Source: Metaphire vulgaris (taxonomy: Eukaryota > Annelida > Clitellata > Crassiclitellata > Megascolecidae). From it: a stretch of DNA of 64,000 nucleotides. This document shows, one piece after another, positions 41,346 to 51,908 of the stretch. The DNA lies in assembly GCA_018105865.1 (NCBI GenBank), contig CM030840.1, positions 10,760,294-10,824,293 on the forward strand, written 5' to 3'. Numbering within the stretch: position 1 is the stretch's first letter; each line of letters begins with the position of its first letter. The notes below the pieces were generated by a model. The model saw nothing but the letters and a program-made list of their open reading frames with translations, was not told the origin of the DNA and searched no databases. The translations under genes and the position numbers were made by a program.

Positions 41346-41599
41346 AAACAATATGCCAACTTGTCTCGAAAACTGGCAGGCATGGTTAATTTCAGTTGGT
41401 CTCTTTGTGGTCAAAACACAAGTGCTGGAACTAATCTGGTATTGCAGACATCGATAACATTTTGGAAGGTTCTTGAGACTGTAGATGCTGATACATTGAA
41501 ATAAAACGCAAGAAAGTCCAGGATCAGGTTGCGACGCATTCTCATAAGACACAGAATGAACTGCTAGAATAAGGTAAGGGATGAACGATTCTGTATAAA

Positions 41600-42030
41600 T
41601 GATGAACTCACTGTAAACACAGTCATAAGCATTGAAAATGATGGCAAGCCCAACAAGTTCATAACTTTTTCGGTAGTTTTCTTGGAAAGCCTCCTCGTCT
41701 GTCAGCAGATCTGCAAACCGCTGCTTCAAATTCATATTTTCCACTCTCAGAGCATCGAGTTCTTTCTCAATAGCTGTAAGATTGTTGACACTGATATCTG
41801 TTTGTATGGGTGTCCTTGTCGCAAAGCTCGGATGCTTGCTATCAAAATGACGCTTCAGTTTGTTCAGCTGCATAGATTCAGGTGATAGAACTTCATTACA
41901 AATAATGTATTGGGGTGTCTCAATTCCTGCTGTAACTATTGAAGTAAAACCATACTGTAAAAAATCATCATTCATATTTTCTTTTCTTAATGTTCTTCTC
42001 TTCATGATCCATTGGCATGAGTTGTTCACT
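41600..42030 (-). CDS. BED-type zinc finger protein fragment (hAT/ZBED-like)
   Basis: Minus-strand open frame (total 255 codons, 41304-42071). The conserved part reads MKRRTLRKENMNDDFLQYGF, TSIVTAGIETPQYIICNEVL, SPESMQLNKLKRHFDSKHPS, with the C..C...H....H spacing of a BED finger (IICNEV has one visible Cys of the first pair; the other appears replaced). It continues with a coiled stretch, ALRVENMNLKQRFADLLTD and EEAFQENYRKSYELVGLAII. This is the start of ZBED5/FAM200/SCAND3-like proteins, which derive from hAT transposases. The rest of the transposase is missing and the tail of the frame (below about 41600) looks non-coding. Confidence 0.7.
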
Positions 42031-42189
42031 AATGAAAATGTTACCTTAAAATGGCACAAACTATAAAACAATGGTGGACTGCTAATTAGAAATGGCCATG
42101 CTTTTTAATTATGTCACTACATGCTTAAATCTCCACCATAGAAATAATAAATATATAATTAAAATATCGATATAAATATCATTATATCG

Positions 42190-42535
42190 ATAAAAATATA
42201 GTTCAAGCTGCTTTCGCTAGTCGACAAATGTCTAAGAAAAGAAGCACCGCAGTATCTTATTCGAGACTGTAAACTGCTATCTGATACAGCTCTCACTTAA
42301 ACGATGGTCACACGTTCCAATTCTACCAGGACATTATCCGTGCCATGCACTCGTACCAGAATGGGAGAGCGTGCGTTCAGGGTGAGTGGTCCATCACTCT
42401 GGAATCAGCTTCCGCCTCCTCTCAGAGATGGAATTTTCATCCGTGACACTTTTCTCGCTCGACTTAAAACATATATGTTTGGATTGGCAACTGAAGTGCA
42501 TTTGTAATAATTGCTCCTAGTAAATGAACTTTAAT
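42190..42535 (+). mobile_element. LINE ORF2 C-terminal relic
   Basis: Plus-strand words: STRTLSVPCTRTRMGERAFR, VSGPSLWNQLPPPLRDGIFI, LARLKTYMFGL. Same family as 4838-5247. 5'-truncated. Confidence 0.85.
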
Positions 42536-42964
42536 GTATATATGCATGTATGTAGATTAGGGTGTCTCTTAAAAACCAACTTTCAAAAAAAGCAGGTCTG
42601 ACCTTTGAAAATGTTCCATTCTAATAAAAAACATTGAGTAAAAAATTAGAAGAAAAAATTTCACTGTTTACAGGTAGCTCAAATGGGTCAAAGTTTGCAT
42701 GAAACATTACAGCTTGACCATCTCAAAAAATTATGAAATTTGCAACAGATGTTCCCCAAACATCCATCTGAAAGATTGCAAAAGTTTAGCCTGCTCTCTT
42801 TAGTAATTTTTGAGATATTCAACTTTTATAGTACCTGGGGTAGGCCATTTTTGGCGTTTCGCGGCAGCCGCTTAAATTTCTCACAACTTCAGACCTCTAT
42901 AACTTCAGAAATATCATAGCTAGAGGGCTGAAACTTTCTGGGCTTATTCACTACTAGTAGTATT
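42536..42964. other. Unclassified stretch
   Basis: AT-rich, with no frames or repeats that I could match. Confidence 0.4.
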
Positions 42965-43555
42965 TTAGAAAAGAAGAGTAATATTTTGCCTCAATAAAGC
43001 ATCAACTTTTTCGTCAATAATTTTCTGATAATGGGCAGGCTGTCTTCTCAAAGCTTGTTTTACCGGTGGCACATCATTCGTATAGAGCTGATGCTTCAAG
43101 ATTTTACAAACGCCAATGTCTTCATCATTTTGAGAAAAAATATCTTGGAATTCCAACAGCAGATCCTTTAGGCGTTTCCTATCCATTTCACTTACAACAG
43201 GATCCCCTCCTTCGACTAGCTTATCTACCTTATCACTCCACACTTCGTCGTCGGCGAGTGCTTTGAACTGGGGCGGGGCGATTTCAACGGCATCCAGCTG
43301 ACCTAGGGTCTGATCGGCTGGCACGGTGTAGGAATGATCACTGGTGTTAATTATTTGTATAGCGGTTTCAGGTTCATCGGAGTAATGGATTGAGCGGGCC
43401 ACGTAAATCCCTGGATTAAGCTGTTGATTTTCTAACATCCACATCTGTTCCGCTGGTTCTCGTACATTTGCCACTAATAATTCCGCTTTTATGAACTGCA
43501 CTGAACGAGGTTTTAAGATTGTTTTTTCCGTAGTGATCACGCGATTTTTATTCAA
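42965..43555 (-). pseudogene. Gypsy-type retrotransposon pol: linker and start of reverse transcriptase
   Basis: Minus-strand frame of 196 codons: KTILKPRSVQFIKAELLVAN, SRSIHYSDEPETAIQI-like linker, then KRLKDLLLEFQDIFSQNDED and CKILKHQLYTNDVPPVKQAL, RRQPAHYQKIIDEKVDALLR. This is the usual junction of a Ty3/Gypsy pol: L..F.D.F...D.D.G....I.H.I.T....P.....R..P.......V..LL. The frame ends just before the RT palm, so the YXDD catalytic box, RNase H and integrase are absent. It overlaps the protease frame by a few bases (a -1/+1 shift). Confidence 0.9.
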
Positions 43556-44390
43556 TCTCCCATTTAAAAAAAATTAATTCAATATGATATTCTCCCATAT
43601 GCAAGCGATTTTGATTAAAATCAATTATGCATCGATGTTTCGTCAGAAATTCCGCTCCCAGAATCACTTCACCTATTTCCTCGGACACTATGAAATGTAC
43701 TTTGGTCTTAATATGGTACTGAAAAGTCACTGAGACCTCCACCTCTCCCGTCACGGCAATGGACGTTCCATTAGCAGCCTTAAGGGTTTTGCAAGAATTA
43801 TTCAATTTTACACCCGTCATGAGGGATAAGGGCGCTAAGTTTGATTGCGATCCGGTATCGACTAGACAGTGTATATATTTGCCATTTAGCCAGGCTTTCA
43901 AATAGAACGATTTGGCTCCTCCGATGCACGTATTCGGGTCATCATTCTTGCTGGCCTTATTATGCATAGGGCGTTGACTTTCTTGATCGTGTTGTCTATA
44001 TCCTGTTCTTGGTGGACGGATTTTGGCACTGGACAGGGGAGGAAACACCCAATCAAGTGACTTTGTCGGTCTGGGGTTCAATGACATCAACACAGGGATG
44101 TGAGAACGCGTTATTGAGTTTTCACTGTATTGACTGTTATTGCTAGTGCACGGTGGCTTTGGCGGGGAACTCAGGGCGTCTTTTTCAGGGCGGGAAGTTA
44201 CCAGCAGAGTCTTTTCTAAACTGGAAAGCCTAGCCTCTAAATCTAACCTCCACAAATGAAAGTTCTTCTCTTGAGCTTTTAAAACTTTATCCAATTTCCC
44301 AAGCACAGGGTCATTAGGGTCTTCATCCACTGTACCTCTAACATGTCTATGGGGTCTGCGCTTCATTTCCAATTCTTCCTCTTCATACAT
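43548..44390 (-). pseudogene. Gypsy-type retrotransposon aspartic protease region
   Basis: Minus-strand frame of 280 codons. The C-terminal half holds a retropepsin: AWLNGKYIHCLVDTGSQSNL (catalytic DTG), then EVEVSVTFQYHIKTKVHFIV and EIGEVILGAEFLTKHRCIID (the ILG flap and hydrophobic end). The N-terminal half is charged and low in structure (HRHVRGTVDEDPNDPVLGKL). No zinc knuckle is visible. The frame itself is open, so the insertion is moderately young; neighbouring parts are truncated. Confidence 0.9.
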
Positions 44391-44404
44391 ATCTCTATAG
44401 GCCT

Positions 44405-44535
44405 CTAATCTGATGGCATATTATTATTATTATTATTATTACTAAGACAATTTTTATAGCGCTGTAACATGGTTAAGTACCAAAGTCAAAAACGCTTTGA
44501 CAACGCTGACATGTCAATGGTGGACAGAAGATGGC
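44405..44535 (-). mobile_element. LINE 3' tail inserted in the Gypsy fragment
   Basis: On the minus strand: TTTGACTTTGGTACTTAACC, then TACAGCGCTATAAAAATTGT and a (AAT)n tail. The same ending as the LINE at 26340-26585. Confidence 0.7.
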
Positions 44536-44935
44536 AATGTTGAAGTTGAAGTCCGCTCGGATGAAGAAAATCAAAACTGGCGGCGAAAGTCCGGTGCAGT
44601 CGTAAGAAGCGGTCTTTCACTGGAGAACTGCAACCACCACGATGTTGTCATGGACGGCAACACGCCAAAACATTTATACAGAACGGAAGATGTTGTTGGT
44701 CCGCGAGATTGGTATAAGAATTTCCTGAGGGTTCTAATTCATGGACCCGTCTGGCTAAGGAGGATATATGAGCCACTTAGGATGGAATTTGCCGTTTCCC
44801 CCTCGCGTCGGTATAAGCCAGAGACATAAGGTGTTTCATATCATTCATCAGGTCACGTAGGCTTTCGTGTTCCTTCTGTTTTCTCAAGGATTTCGACGCC
44901 CAGCCATATCTCAGAACTATTCATCATAAGTAATG

Positions 44936-45151
44936 TCAGAAAACTCCAAGAGCGGTCTTCAAGAAAATGTTTTCATTTTCAGACCAATTATGATATTCCA
45001 CACACAATTGAAATTTTACAAGAAAATTTTCTATTGGTCCAGTTCCATCGAATGTATCAGGTTTAAGTGGTAAAAACCTACCATTTGACCTTTTCCGGTT
45101 ACTCATTGACTCAACGTTGTCTGGAAACCTGCTGAAGAAAAACATCCCCAT
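44936..45151 (-). pseudogene. Gypsy-type gag fragment
   Basis: Minus strand: NRKRSNGRFLPLKPDTFDGT, GPIENFLVKFQLCVEYHNWS. The FDG....F...F......W series is the start of a Retrotrans_gag domain. The remainder of gag towards the protease (44530-44930) is disrupted; upstream sequence to about 45990 holds a charged, Pro/Ser-rich region in several frames (SSPASQKHTKQHRRKEKH) that may be its N-terminus. Confidence 0.8.
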
Positions 45152-46541
45152 TCACGTGAATCGCTGTGCCCCTGCAAAGGATTATGATCAACAAACATGG
45201 CAGCCATTAGCCTGGTTACCTTGGCGGTTGTACTTTGGCTACTCGAACGACCGATTGGTAAACGTTCAAACAATCGACGTTGGTATTTTGCGAAGGTACT
45301 GAACTGGTGATTATAAGACCCCTATCATCCAAAAACCAACGAGTCAATCTGGGTGTACGCTCAATTGGTCATAGGCATTAGGTCAAAGTGTAGGGTTGGC
45401 ATAGGGCATATTTGAATGTTTCTGGTGTTTCTTCTTGATAGGATCTGAGGTTCTAATTCATGGACCCGTGGGGACTGGCTTATTTTGTGTGTCCTGTCCG
45501 CATGCAATGGACATCTCCACAGGTTGATTGGCCCACATTTTTGGATAGTATACAGTCGGACAGGCAAATGGCCACCATGATTAGGGTCGCATGCATCATA
45601 ATCTCTGGTCTGGGGTTGGATCGGTCTATTGGTTCTGGGAGATTTAGGATAATGAGGGGTGTGATCTGATCCTTGGCCTCTGGCTCTTTGGGAGGGAGTG
45701 GGGTGAGCCGATGGTTTCTCTCTGTCTCTTTCCAGATTCATTTGAGGGATTCTGAGCAAACACTCCTGGTTCACTCTCACTCATCTCAATCATATGCCTT
45801 GGATTGTATGTTTTTCTTTTCTTCTGTGTTGTTTGGTATGTTTTTGACTGGCCGGCGAGGAACTTCGTTCTTCGTCGGAACGGTCGTGAGGTGCCAGAGA
45901 TTTCTTTTTCAATATTTTCTGAGTTGGCGCATTATTGAAGCCATTGGAGGGGAACTGCTCTTCCTGCTCATCGAAGCTCACCTCAGTTCTTTCGCTGAGG
46001 TTATTGATAGTAGTTAGATCAGTGGGGATGTCATTTTTTGCAAATTTCGAATTTCTGAATTTTTCTTTTTACTTCTATGTCTTATCTACCGTAATTTTTG
46101 GACTATAAGTTGCATGGTAGTATAAGTCGCATGGACCGAAAATTTCTGAATTTACGGTAAAATTAGTAGATAAGTCGCTCCTCAGTATAAGACGCTTTAA
46201 AAGACGCTTGTTGCCTAGCCCGAAAGTGTGAAATACCTGCGTGAAATGCCTGCTATGACATCTTAAGGATGTCTGGTAAGCAAATCTTAGCTTATTAAAA
46301 GTGCTTAATAGTAATAGTAAAAACACAACGAACAATTCATTCATTATACAATCGTATGGATGATAAAATCGTATGAATGATAAAAGTTATACTGTTACAG
46401 GTTATCGTAACTGAAATCGCATTGTTCAATTGACGTTATAAACTAATTTATGAATAAATGTACTGTAAGCTTAAAAGGTCATGTAATGTAACAATGGTAG
46501 GGTATTTAAAAGTTCAGACTTTCTAGAAAACAGCAAAGTAG

Positions 46542-47859
46542 TTAATGATCAAAATCAGCTTCTTCAAAACCATTAAAATGTTCATCCTCAGTGTCACTAT
46601 GGAAAAGTGTGGCAATTTCTGGAGGTAAGTTATGAAAATTAACTTCAGTATCGTCGCGTTCGTCATCTTCATCATCAGTGTCGTTGTCATTTCTTATAAT
46701 TTCGGCTTTCAAAAATCCGTTAACAATGATCCTTTCTGAAACGCTGTCCCATGCTGTAGCAACCCAATTAGCTACTTCAGAGAAAGTGGCATGTGGTAAG
46801 CGACCAGTAGTTGTGTAGCTATGGTCACCATTTGACATCCAATTCTCCAACAGATGACGCAGAACGGCCTTGAAGCTTCTGTTGACCGATATGTCCAGGG
46901 GCTGAAGCATCTTAGTCATACCTCCGGGGATGATAACAGGCACGGTATTAACCGATTTAATTTTCTTTTTTATGTTTTCCGTTATGTGGGCTCTCATGCT
47001 ATCCATGACGAGAAGAGCTTTATTTTTTTTAATGAACCCGCCTGGCCGTTTTGTGAAGCATTGCTCTAACCAAGTGGTCATCATTTCTTCGTCCATCCAT
47101 CCTTTTGCATTGTACTTTATAATAACATTTGGTGGGAATTTCTCACGAGGCATCATCTTATGCTTAAAAATAAGCATTGGCGGTAATTTCTTCCCGCTTG
47201 CACAGCAGCCCAGGACAACTGTGAAGTGTGACTTTTCATGGCCTGTTGTGTGAATGGATATCGACCGTTCTCCTATCTGGTTGACAGTTCTTCCCATTGG
47301 AATGTCAAACGTTAATGGCACTTCGTCCATGTTGACAATGGAGTCCGCAGTGATGGTATTCTCCTGAATTTGTAATGCTACGAATTCGCGAAAATTCTGG
47401 ATTTTTTCAATGTGATCGGCGGGTAATTTTTGGCCACATTGTTGTTCTACTTCTCATACTGAGTTTATTACGAACCATAAATCGGTAGCACCATGATGCC
47501 CCACCTTTGAACTCATCAATATTTAGCTCTTTGGAGATATCAATGGCTTTTAATCGCATCTGGACAGTCGACATGCCACGTCCCTGAAGTCTTTGCTCAA
47601 TGATGAAGTTCATAAGTCTTTCTTCCAGTTCCGGCCATCGTGCTTTAAGTCCGCGATTAGCCTTCTTTTTTCGGCTCATCGTCATTAGAGTTTCTTCTGA
47701 CTTTTGCCAATCTCGTACTAACTTTTCACTGATCCTGAATTCTCGCTCTGTAGCCCTATTGCCATGTTCTTTGGCATACGCAATCGCTTTTATTTTGAAC
47801 TGCGCAGTATACGATTTTCTAGATCTTGGTGTATCCATTACGGCCTTTAAACGCTGCAT
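46542..47859 (-). CDS. Pogo/Jerky-like transposase (DDE_1), one frameshift
   Basis: Cut-and-paste transposase in the nucleus. The first frame (47859 to about 47440) holds an N-terminal helix-turn-helix (SRKSYTAQFKIKAIAYAKEH, ATEREFRISEKLVRDWQ) and a CENP-B-type second DNA-binding domain (WPELEERLMNFIIEQRLQGR, ASWCYRFMVRNKLSMRSRTT). A single-base shift near 47440 puts the rest in another frame: GQKLPADHIEKIQNF, then VNMDEVPLTFD (first catalytic Asp), TGHEKSHFTVVLGCCASGKK, KALLVMDSMRAHI (second Asp), PGGMTKMLQPLDISVNRSFK (third Asp), VNGFLKAEI and an acidic tail. All three catalytic residues and both DNA-binding modules are present; only the frameshift kills it. The length after joining, about 430 residues, is normal for the family. 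Confidence 0.93.
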
Positions 47860-48397
47860 GGGTAAAAAATAAATATAATAGTTATGTACCGGTAATACCT
47901 GCCTAGATCAAAATACCGATATCTTTGTTTGCATATTATTTTTAAAAAGTTAACATACCGGTAAGACTTCTTACATGCCTATGAAATTTTATCGTATCAT
48001 GTTTTTCTTACAAATTTCTAGCGACTTTAAATGATATGGCATATCGAGATACTGGCAGTCTACATCAACTTCACACTAATAATATAAAGTTATATTCCGG
48101 TAATAATAATGGTACTTACATACAACAAGAGTGTAAACAGATGGATTGCAGTTATCTTCAAGCAGACAACCGGTACGTAGAAATAATAAAGTAACTTTAA
48201 AGATACGGAATGCTTCCGAAATCTTCGATTCAACTACCGGTAATGGTGGAGGACGTAAGGCAACGTAAGAGTTTTTATAGTCTACCGTACGTATCGTGGA
48301 ATTGGTTAACAATCATGTTTGTTTATTTCTTTGTATGGATTAATTTGGTGGGGTTTGTACCTGTCACCAGGAATCATTGATGGAATTTGCCGTTTCC

Positions 48398-48584
48398 CTT
48401 TGGGCTTTGTATAAGGGTCAGCAGTCAAACGACCGTTGACATGTGTTTACGCAGGAATCATTTAGTTACAAAACCTTTGGGCTTTGTTCTGGTCAGCAGT
48501 CAAACGACCGTTGACTTGTGTTTACGCAGGAATAATAGAGTTACAAAACCTTTGGGCTTTGCACCTGTCAGCAGTCTGACGATC
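48398..48584. repeat. Tandem repeat, 2.5 units of ~76 bp, inside the pogo element
   Basis: CTTTGGGCTTTG starts units at 48398, 48475 and 48550. Shared core TCAGCAGTCAAACGACCGTT, GTGTTTACGCAGGAAT. A partial fourth copy (CACCAGGAATCATT) precedes at about 48365. Confidence 0.95.
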
Positions 48585-49003
48585 TTTCCCTTTCTTGTTT
48601 GAATAGGCCTTGAATCTAAGGTGCTTTTCATTTAATGTAATTATAGTTTGTGGCGAGATTATCTTGTGAAACCTACCATTTGACCTTAACGTTACTCAAC
48701 ATACCGGGTAATTCATTGTATGTGAACAGGCATTAAACAAACAAGCAGCAGTCATCCATTCAATTAAAAATAAAATCCGGAAAAGGACTTGGGATTGGAT
48801 TGTAGTCCGAATACTGCATAAGAAGTACCGGCTGGGGAATGGGGGGCAAATTTTATTACATGTGAAGGGGTTTATATATTATACAAGCCCCATGCTAACA
48901 CATTATTTTTGTGTAAATTTAACATATAAGTCGCATCTGAGTATACGTCGCCCTCGTTTTTCCGGATGTAAAAAGGGCGACTTATAGTTCGAAAATTACG
49001 GTA

Positions 49004-49377
49004 GTCTACCCTTCTCTCTTCTTTCGTTCTCTCCGTGCTGTGCGTCTGATATAAGGGAAATTAAGGTCAGTACCCCACTTCTTGGGACCACTTTTAATAC
49101 GATACTCCCGCTTCTATGGCGCCTGGAGTCGATTACTTCGGCGAGTCACCCAGATGGAATAGGTAAGAAGTAGAAGGTGTGATGAAAAATATTTTACCAG
49201 GATGCCCCCCAACACACCCCCTCTCTATCTGATGTTAATTTCTGCTCACCGGACAACGTTATATGCCGCTGGATTAGGCATCCCCTAGTCTTTGCGGGTG
49301 ACTAACAGATAAATGGATTCGGCTTCCAGTGGAAACTGAATTATAGACACTAAACAGCAATGAGAGCGAAATACAGA
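49004..49377. other. Unclassified stretch between pogo and piggyBac elements
   Basis: No frame or repeat partner except CCCTTCTCTCTTCTTTC (49013), which recurs at 49881. Confidence 0.4.
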
Positions 49378-50100
49378 TTAACCCGTTACAGGGGTTCGAC
49401 GTTTATAAACGTCGCCCGGAAATCATATGCGAACGATTAGTTCATGCGTTTTAAAACGTCGCGCAACTGTTTTGCTCTTCCGCCACGGTGTTCGCCGTTT
49501 AAAAAACGTTTTCTTGATTTGATTTGATTTCATTTTTTGGCACGGATGGATGGTAGCAGTACAATAAAAATGCTAAACAATGATGCAAACCACATCTTTG
49601 TAAACTATATAGCCTGCAGATTTCAGGATTCTCACAAAAATTTCACTTCTCCGAATAACGGGTGCCTGGTGTAGAAACACCATAACTTGTGGCTAAATTG
49701 GGTCCCATCTTCAAAATTTTTGAACTAATCTGTTCCAAAGACACCAACCTACAACTTTGCACTGAACCTAGGGTGTCACCACAGAAAAATTTTTTTATTG
49801 ACCTTTGAACGTATTTTTTGTGAAGGGGTTTATATATACAAGGGGGTCATATTTTGGCCTGTAGGTTTTCCGGGCCCAACCCTTCTCTCTTCTTTCTTTT
49901 TGGCACGGATGGATGGTAAGTACAATAAAAATGCTAAACAATGATGCAAACCACGTCTTTGTAGCTTCTATGTAGCCTGAAATATAGTAAGTTTTAAAAG
50001 TACATGTTCAAGAAGTAGTTCAAAATAACGTTATTCTCCAAAATTTATTACCCAAATTGGTAACGTCTTGTAAAAATTAATTCCCCCTTTGACGGGTTAA
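49378..50100. mobile_element. piggyBac miniature element (TTAA target)
   Basis: Left TTAACCCGTTACAGGGG and the reverse complement of the right end, TTAACCCGTCAAAGGGG, share the first ten bases; both include the TTAA target site. The left subterminal region has the perfect 16-bp palindrome GACGTTTATAAACGTC and two more TTTNNAAA palindromes (CGTTTTAAAACG; CCGTTTAAAAAACG). No transposase. Two copies of a GGCACGGATGGATGGTA block lie inside. Confidence 0.87.
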
Positions 50101-50450
50101 CCACGATATTTATTATTCGTGCGCGATCTTATCTACTCTATATTAAATCTTTATAGCAAAATGAAGTCAGTCCAAAATTATAGCCATAATACTAGGTTAT
50201 CGTTCTAACCAAATTAACAAGTAGGCATAACATGCAAGCATTACCTGGCAGATCCCTCCGGTGGGAGAATTTCAGGGGAAACAGAAACTGTCCTCTGGGA
50301 GGAGGTCTGATCGATACAACAGGCAGAATTTTGACGACAGGTTTTAGGGCACAGAATTAGGGGAAGGTATTCTTTTGGCACGGATGGATGGTAAGTACAA
50401 AAAATGCTTAATCTCAAACCACATCTTTGTAGGAAGGGTTAGGATTTCAA
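49533..50450 (+). repeat. Three dispersed copies of a ~90-bp block
   Basis: TTTGGCACGGATGGATGGTA followed by GTACAATAAAAATGCTAAAC and CAAACCACATCTTTGTA occurs at 49536, 49899 and 50374, all in the same orientation. The first two are inside the piggyBac miniature element, the third outside it. Confidence 0.92.
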
Positions 50451-50829
50451 GACTCAACTCCATTCACTTCAGCACAATCTAAGCAAACCACTCTCTATCT
50501 TCTATCCGATTCATAAGGACACAGGCATCTTTCAGCCTCTTCTGTCTCATCGAGCAAACAGCCAGCCACAGACTCAACTGTACGTCTCTTCTCCAATCAA
50601 CCCACTCTCCGGGCGGATATGAGTTTTTATAGTGCATGGGACGCTCCACCTAGTGGCGGCAGGCTGTGAGGAAGGCAGGGATGGGGCAAGGACTGCTGAC
50701 TCAGCCTCATATCGGTCATTGGAAAATTCCAACACAGGGGAAGAATAAGGGGCCATCCATCCAATACAGGTAATCCCCTTCCTCACCCTATCCGGGCGGT
50801 TTCCTCCTAATTTTCGTATCAATTTATCA

Positions 50830-50938
50830 AGATATCCAAACCAGGCGAATTGGAACATACTAATCATATGGATATAAAACAGGACAAAAATTTGTCTATT
50901 TAAGTTCCACCTTAACAGTGTATTCATTTATAATCTAT
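50830..50938 (+). repeat. ~110-bp near-identical duplication, copy 1
   Basis: CCAGGCGAATTGGAACATAC, TAATCATATGGATATAAAAC and TTAACAGTGTATTCATTTAT match 51680-51790 with only two small indels. Sequence before each copy (CGCTCCACCTAG, AAACAGCCAG.....GACTCAA) is also related but much more diverged. Confidence 0.95.
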
Positions 50939-51230
50939 TAGAGATGTGCGGGTACAGCAAAATGCATACCCTACCCAATACCCAAAAACCACAAAAACTT
51001 TTTACCCTACCCTACCCGTACCGCTATGTACCATTAAAAAATAACAACCCGTAAAAATGTATACCCAAATTGGTACCCGTCTGTAAACTTTGGTTGGAAT
51101 TTGGAGTTTTGGATTTGGAATTTTGGACCCGTGCCAGCGGGTGCGTTTCTAGTACAAGTACTACAAGGACCTGTACATGGACCCGTGAACCCGTATCCGT
51201 TCCTAGAGAGACTATAGAGAGGCAACAGTG
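50939..51230. repeat. ACCCGTA/TACCCTACCC word array, possible hAT end
   Basis: TAGAGATGTGCGGGTACAG followed by many TACCC, ACCCGTA and GGACCCGTG words. Looks like a hAT tip with subterminal array; no confirmed target duplication. Confidence 0.5.
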
Positions 51231-51679
51231 AAATAGGGGCTACAGAAATTGGGATAACTATTCATTGTAAATGCACATGTTTAGATTAGGACAGATCTAG
51301 TACTTAGGAATCAGGATAATCAGTCAGCTAGCCTAAGCACAGACATGAATGTGCTTGTTTAAAATATTTACTAGATATCATTTATCTATGAGCAGGCATT
51401 AGAGCTCAAGTTAAACCACAAAACTTTACCAGAAGAACTTTCTTTCGGTCTTCTGTCCTAAGTTGGAAACAGCCAGAGGACTCAATTATAGATTTATTAC
51501 TGATGATGTCAGATGACGTTTTTCTGTATTTCGCTCCACCTAGTTTTCAGTAAGGCAAAATGCATACTGTCTGACAAACTGAACGCGATGTACAAGTTAT
51601 ACTAATACACCATCCATCAATATTATTTTTCTATTACTGCATTGCTAATTTGCTATAGTAGTGAGAAATGAAAACATAA

Positions 51680-51790
51680 AGATATACCAAACCAGGCGAA
51701 TTGGAACATACTAATCATATGGATATAAAACAGGACAAAAAATTTGTCTATTTAAGTTCCACCTTAACAGTGTATTCATTTATAATCTAT
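51680..51790 (+). repeat. ~110-bp near-identical duplication, copy 2
   Basis: See 50830-50938. The copies are 850 bp apart in direct orientation, separated by the ACCCGTA array and unrelated sequence. Confidence 0.95.
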
Positions 51791-51908
51791 GTACTTAAAC
51801 TTTGACATAATAAGGACAGAAAGATCATTTAATAATGTACAATGTCTTGTCTTGTCTTGAATCGTCTTTGCTCCGAAGATTGGTTGCATTTCTTTTCTAT
51901 GTCCATAA

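Larger units (their letters stand above)
46089..49001 (-). mobile_element. Pogo-family DNA transposon, nearly complete (2.9 kb)
   Basis: Left end CCGTAATTTTTGGACTATAA and the reverse complement of the right end, CCGTAATTTTCGAACTATAA, are TIRs of about 25 bp, continuing AGTTGC/AGTCGC. Both ends are flanked by TA (46087-46088, 49002-49003), the pogo/Tc1 target duplication. Subterminal TATAAGTCGC and TATAAGACGC words repeat at both ends. It contains one transposase gene on the minus strand (46542-47859). The 1.1 kb upstream of the gene includes a 77-bp tandem repeat. Confidence 0.9.

Noticed and set aside
44497..44829. 110-codon plus-strand gene
   Set aside because: Lies antisense within the Gypsy gag-protease interval next to a LINE tail; no family resemblance and likely a chance frame.
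48398..48584. Regular repeats as a CRISPR array
   Set aside because: Units are contiguous and differ slightly, with no spacers, and the DNA is eukaryotic with a transposase next to it.
49388..49412. tRNA T-loop (GGGGTTCGAC) as part of a tRNA gene
   Set aside because: No cloverleaf can be drawn; the sequence is the subterminal palindrome of a piggyBac miniature element.
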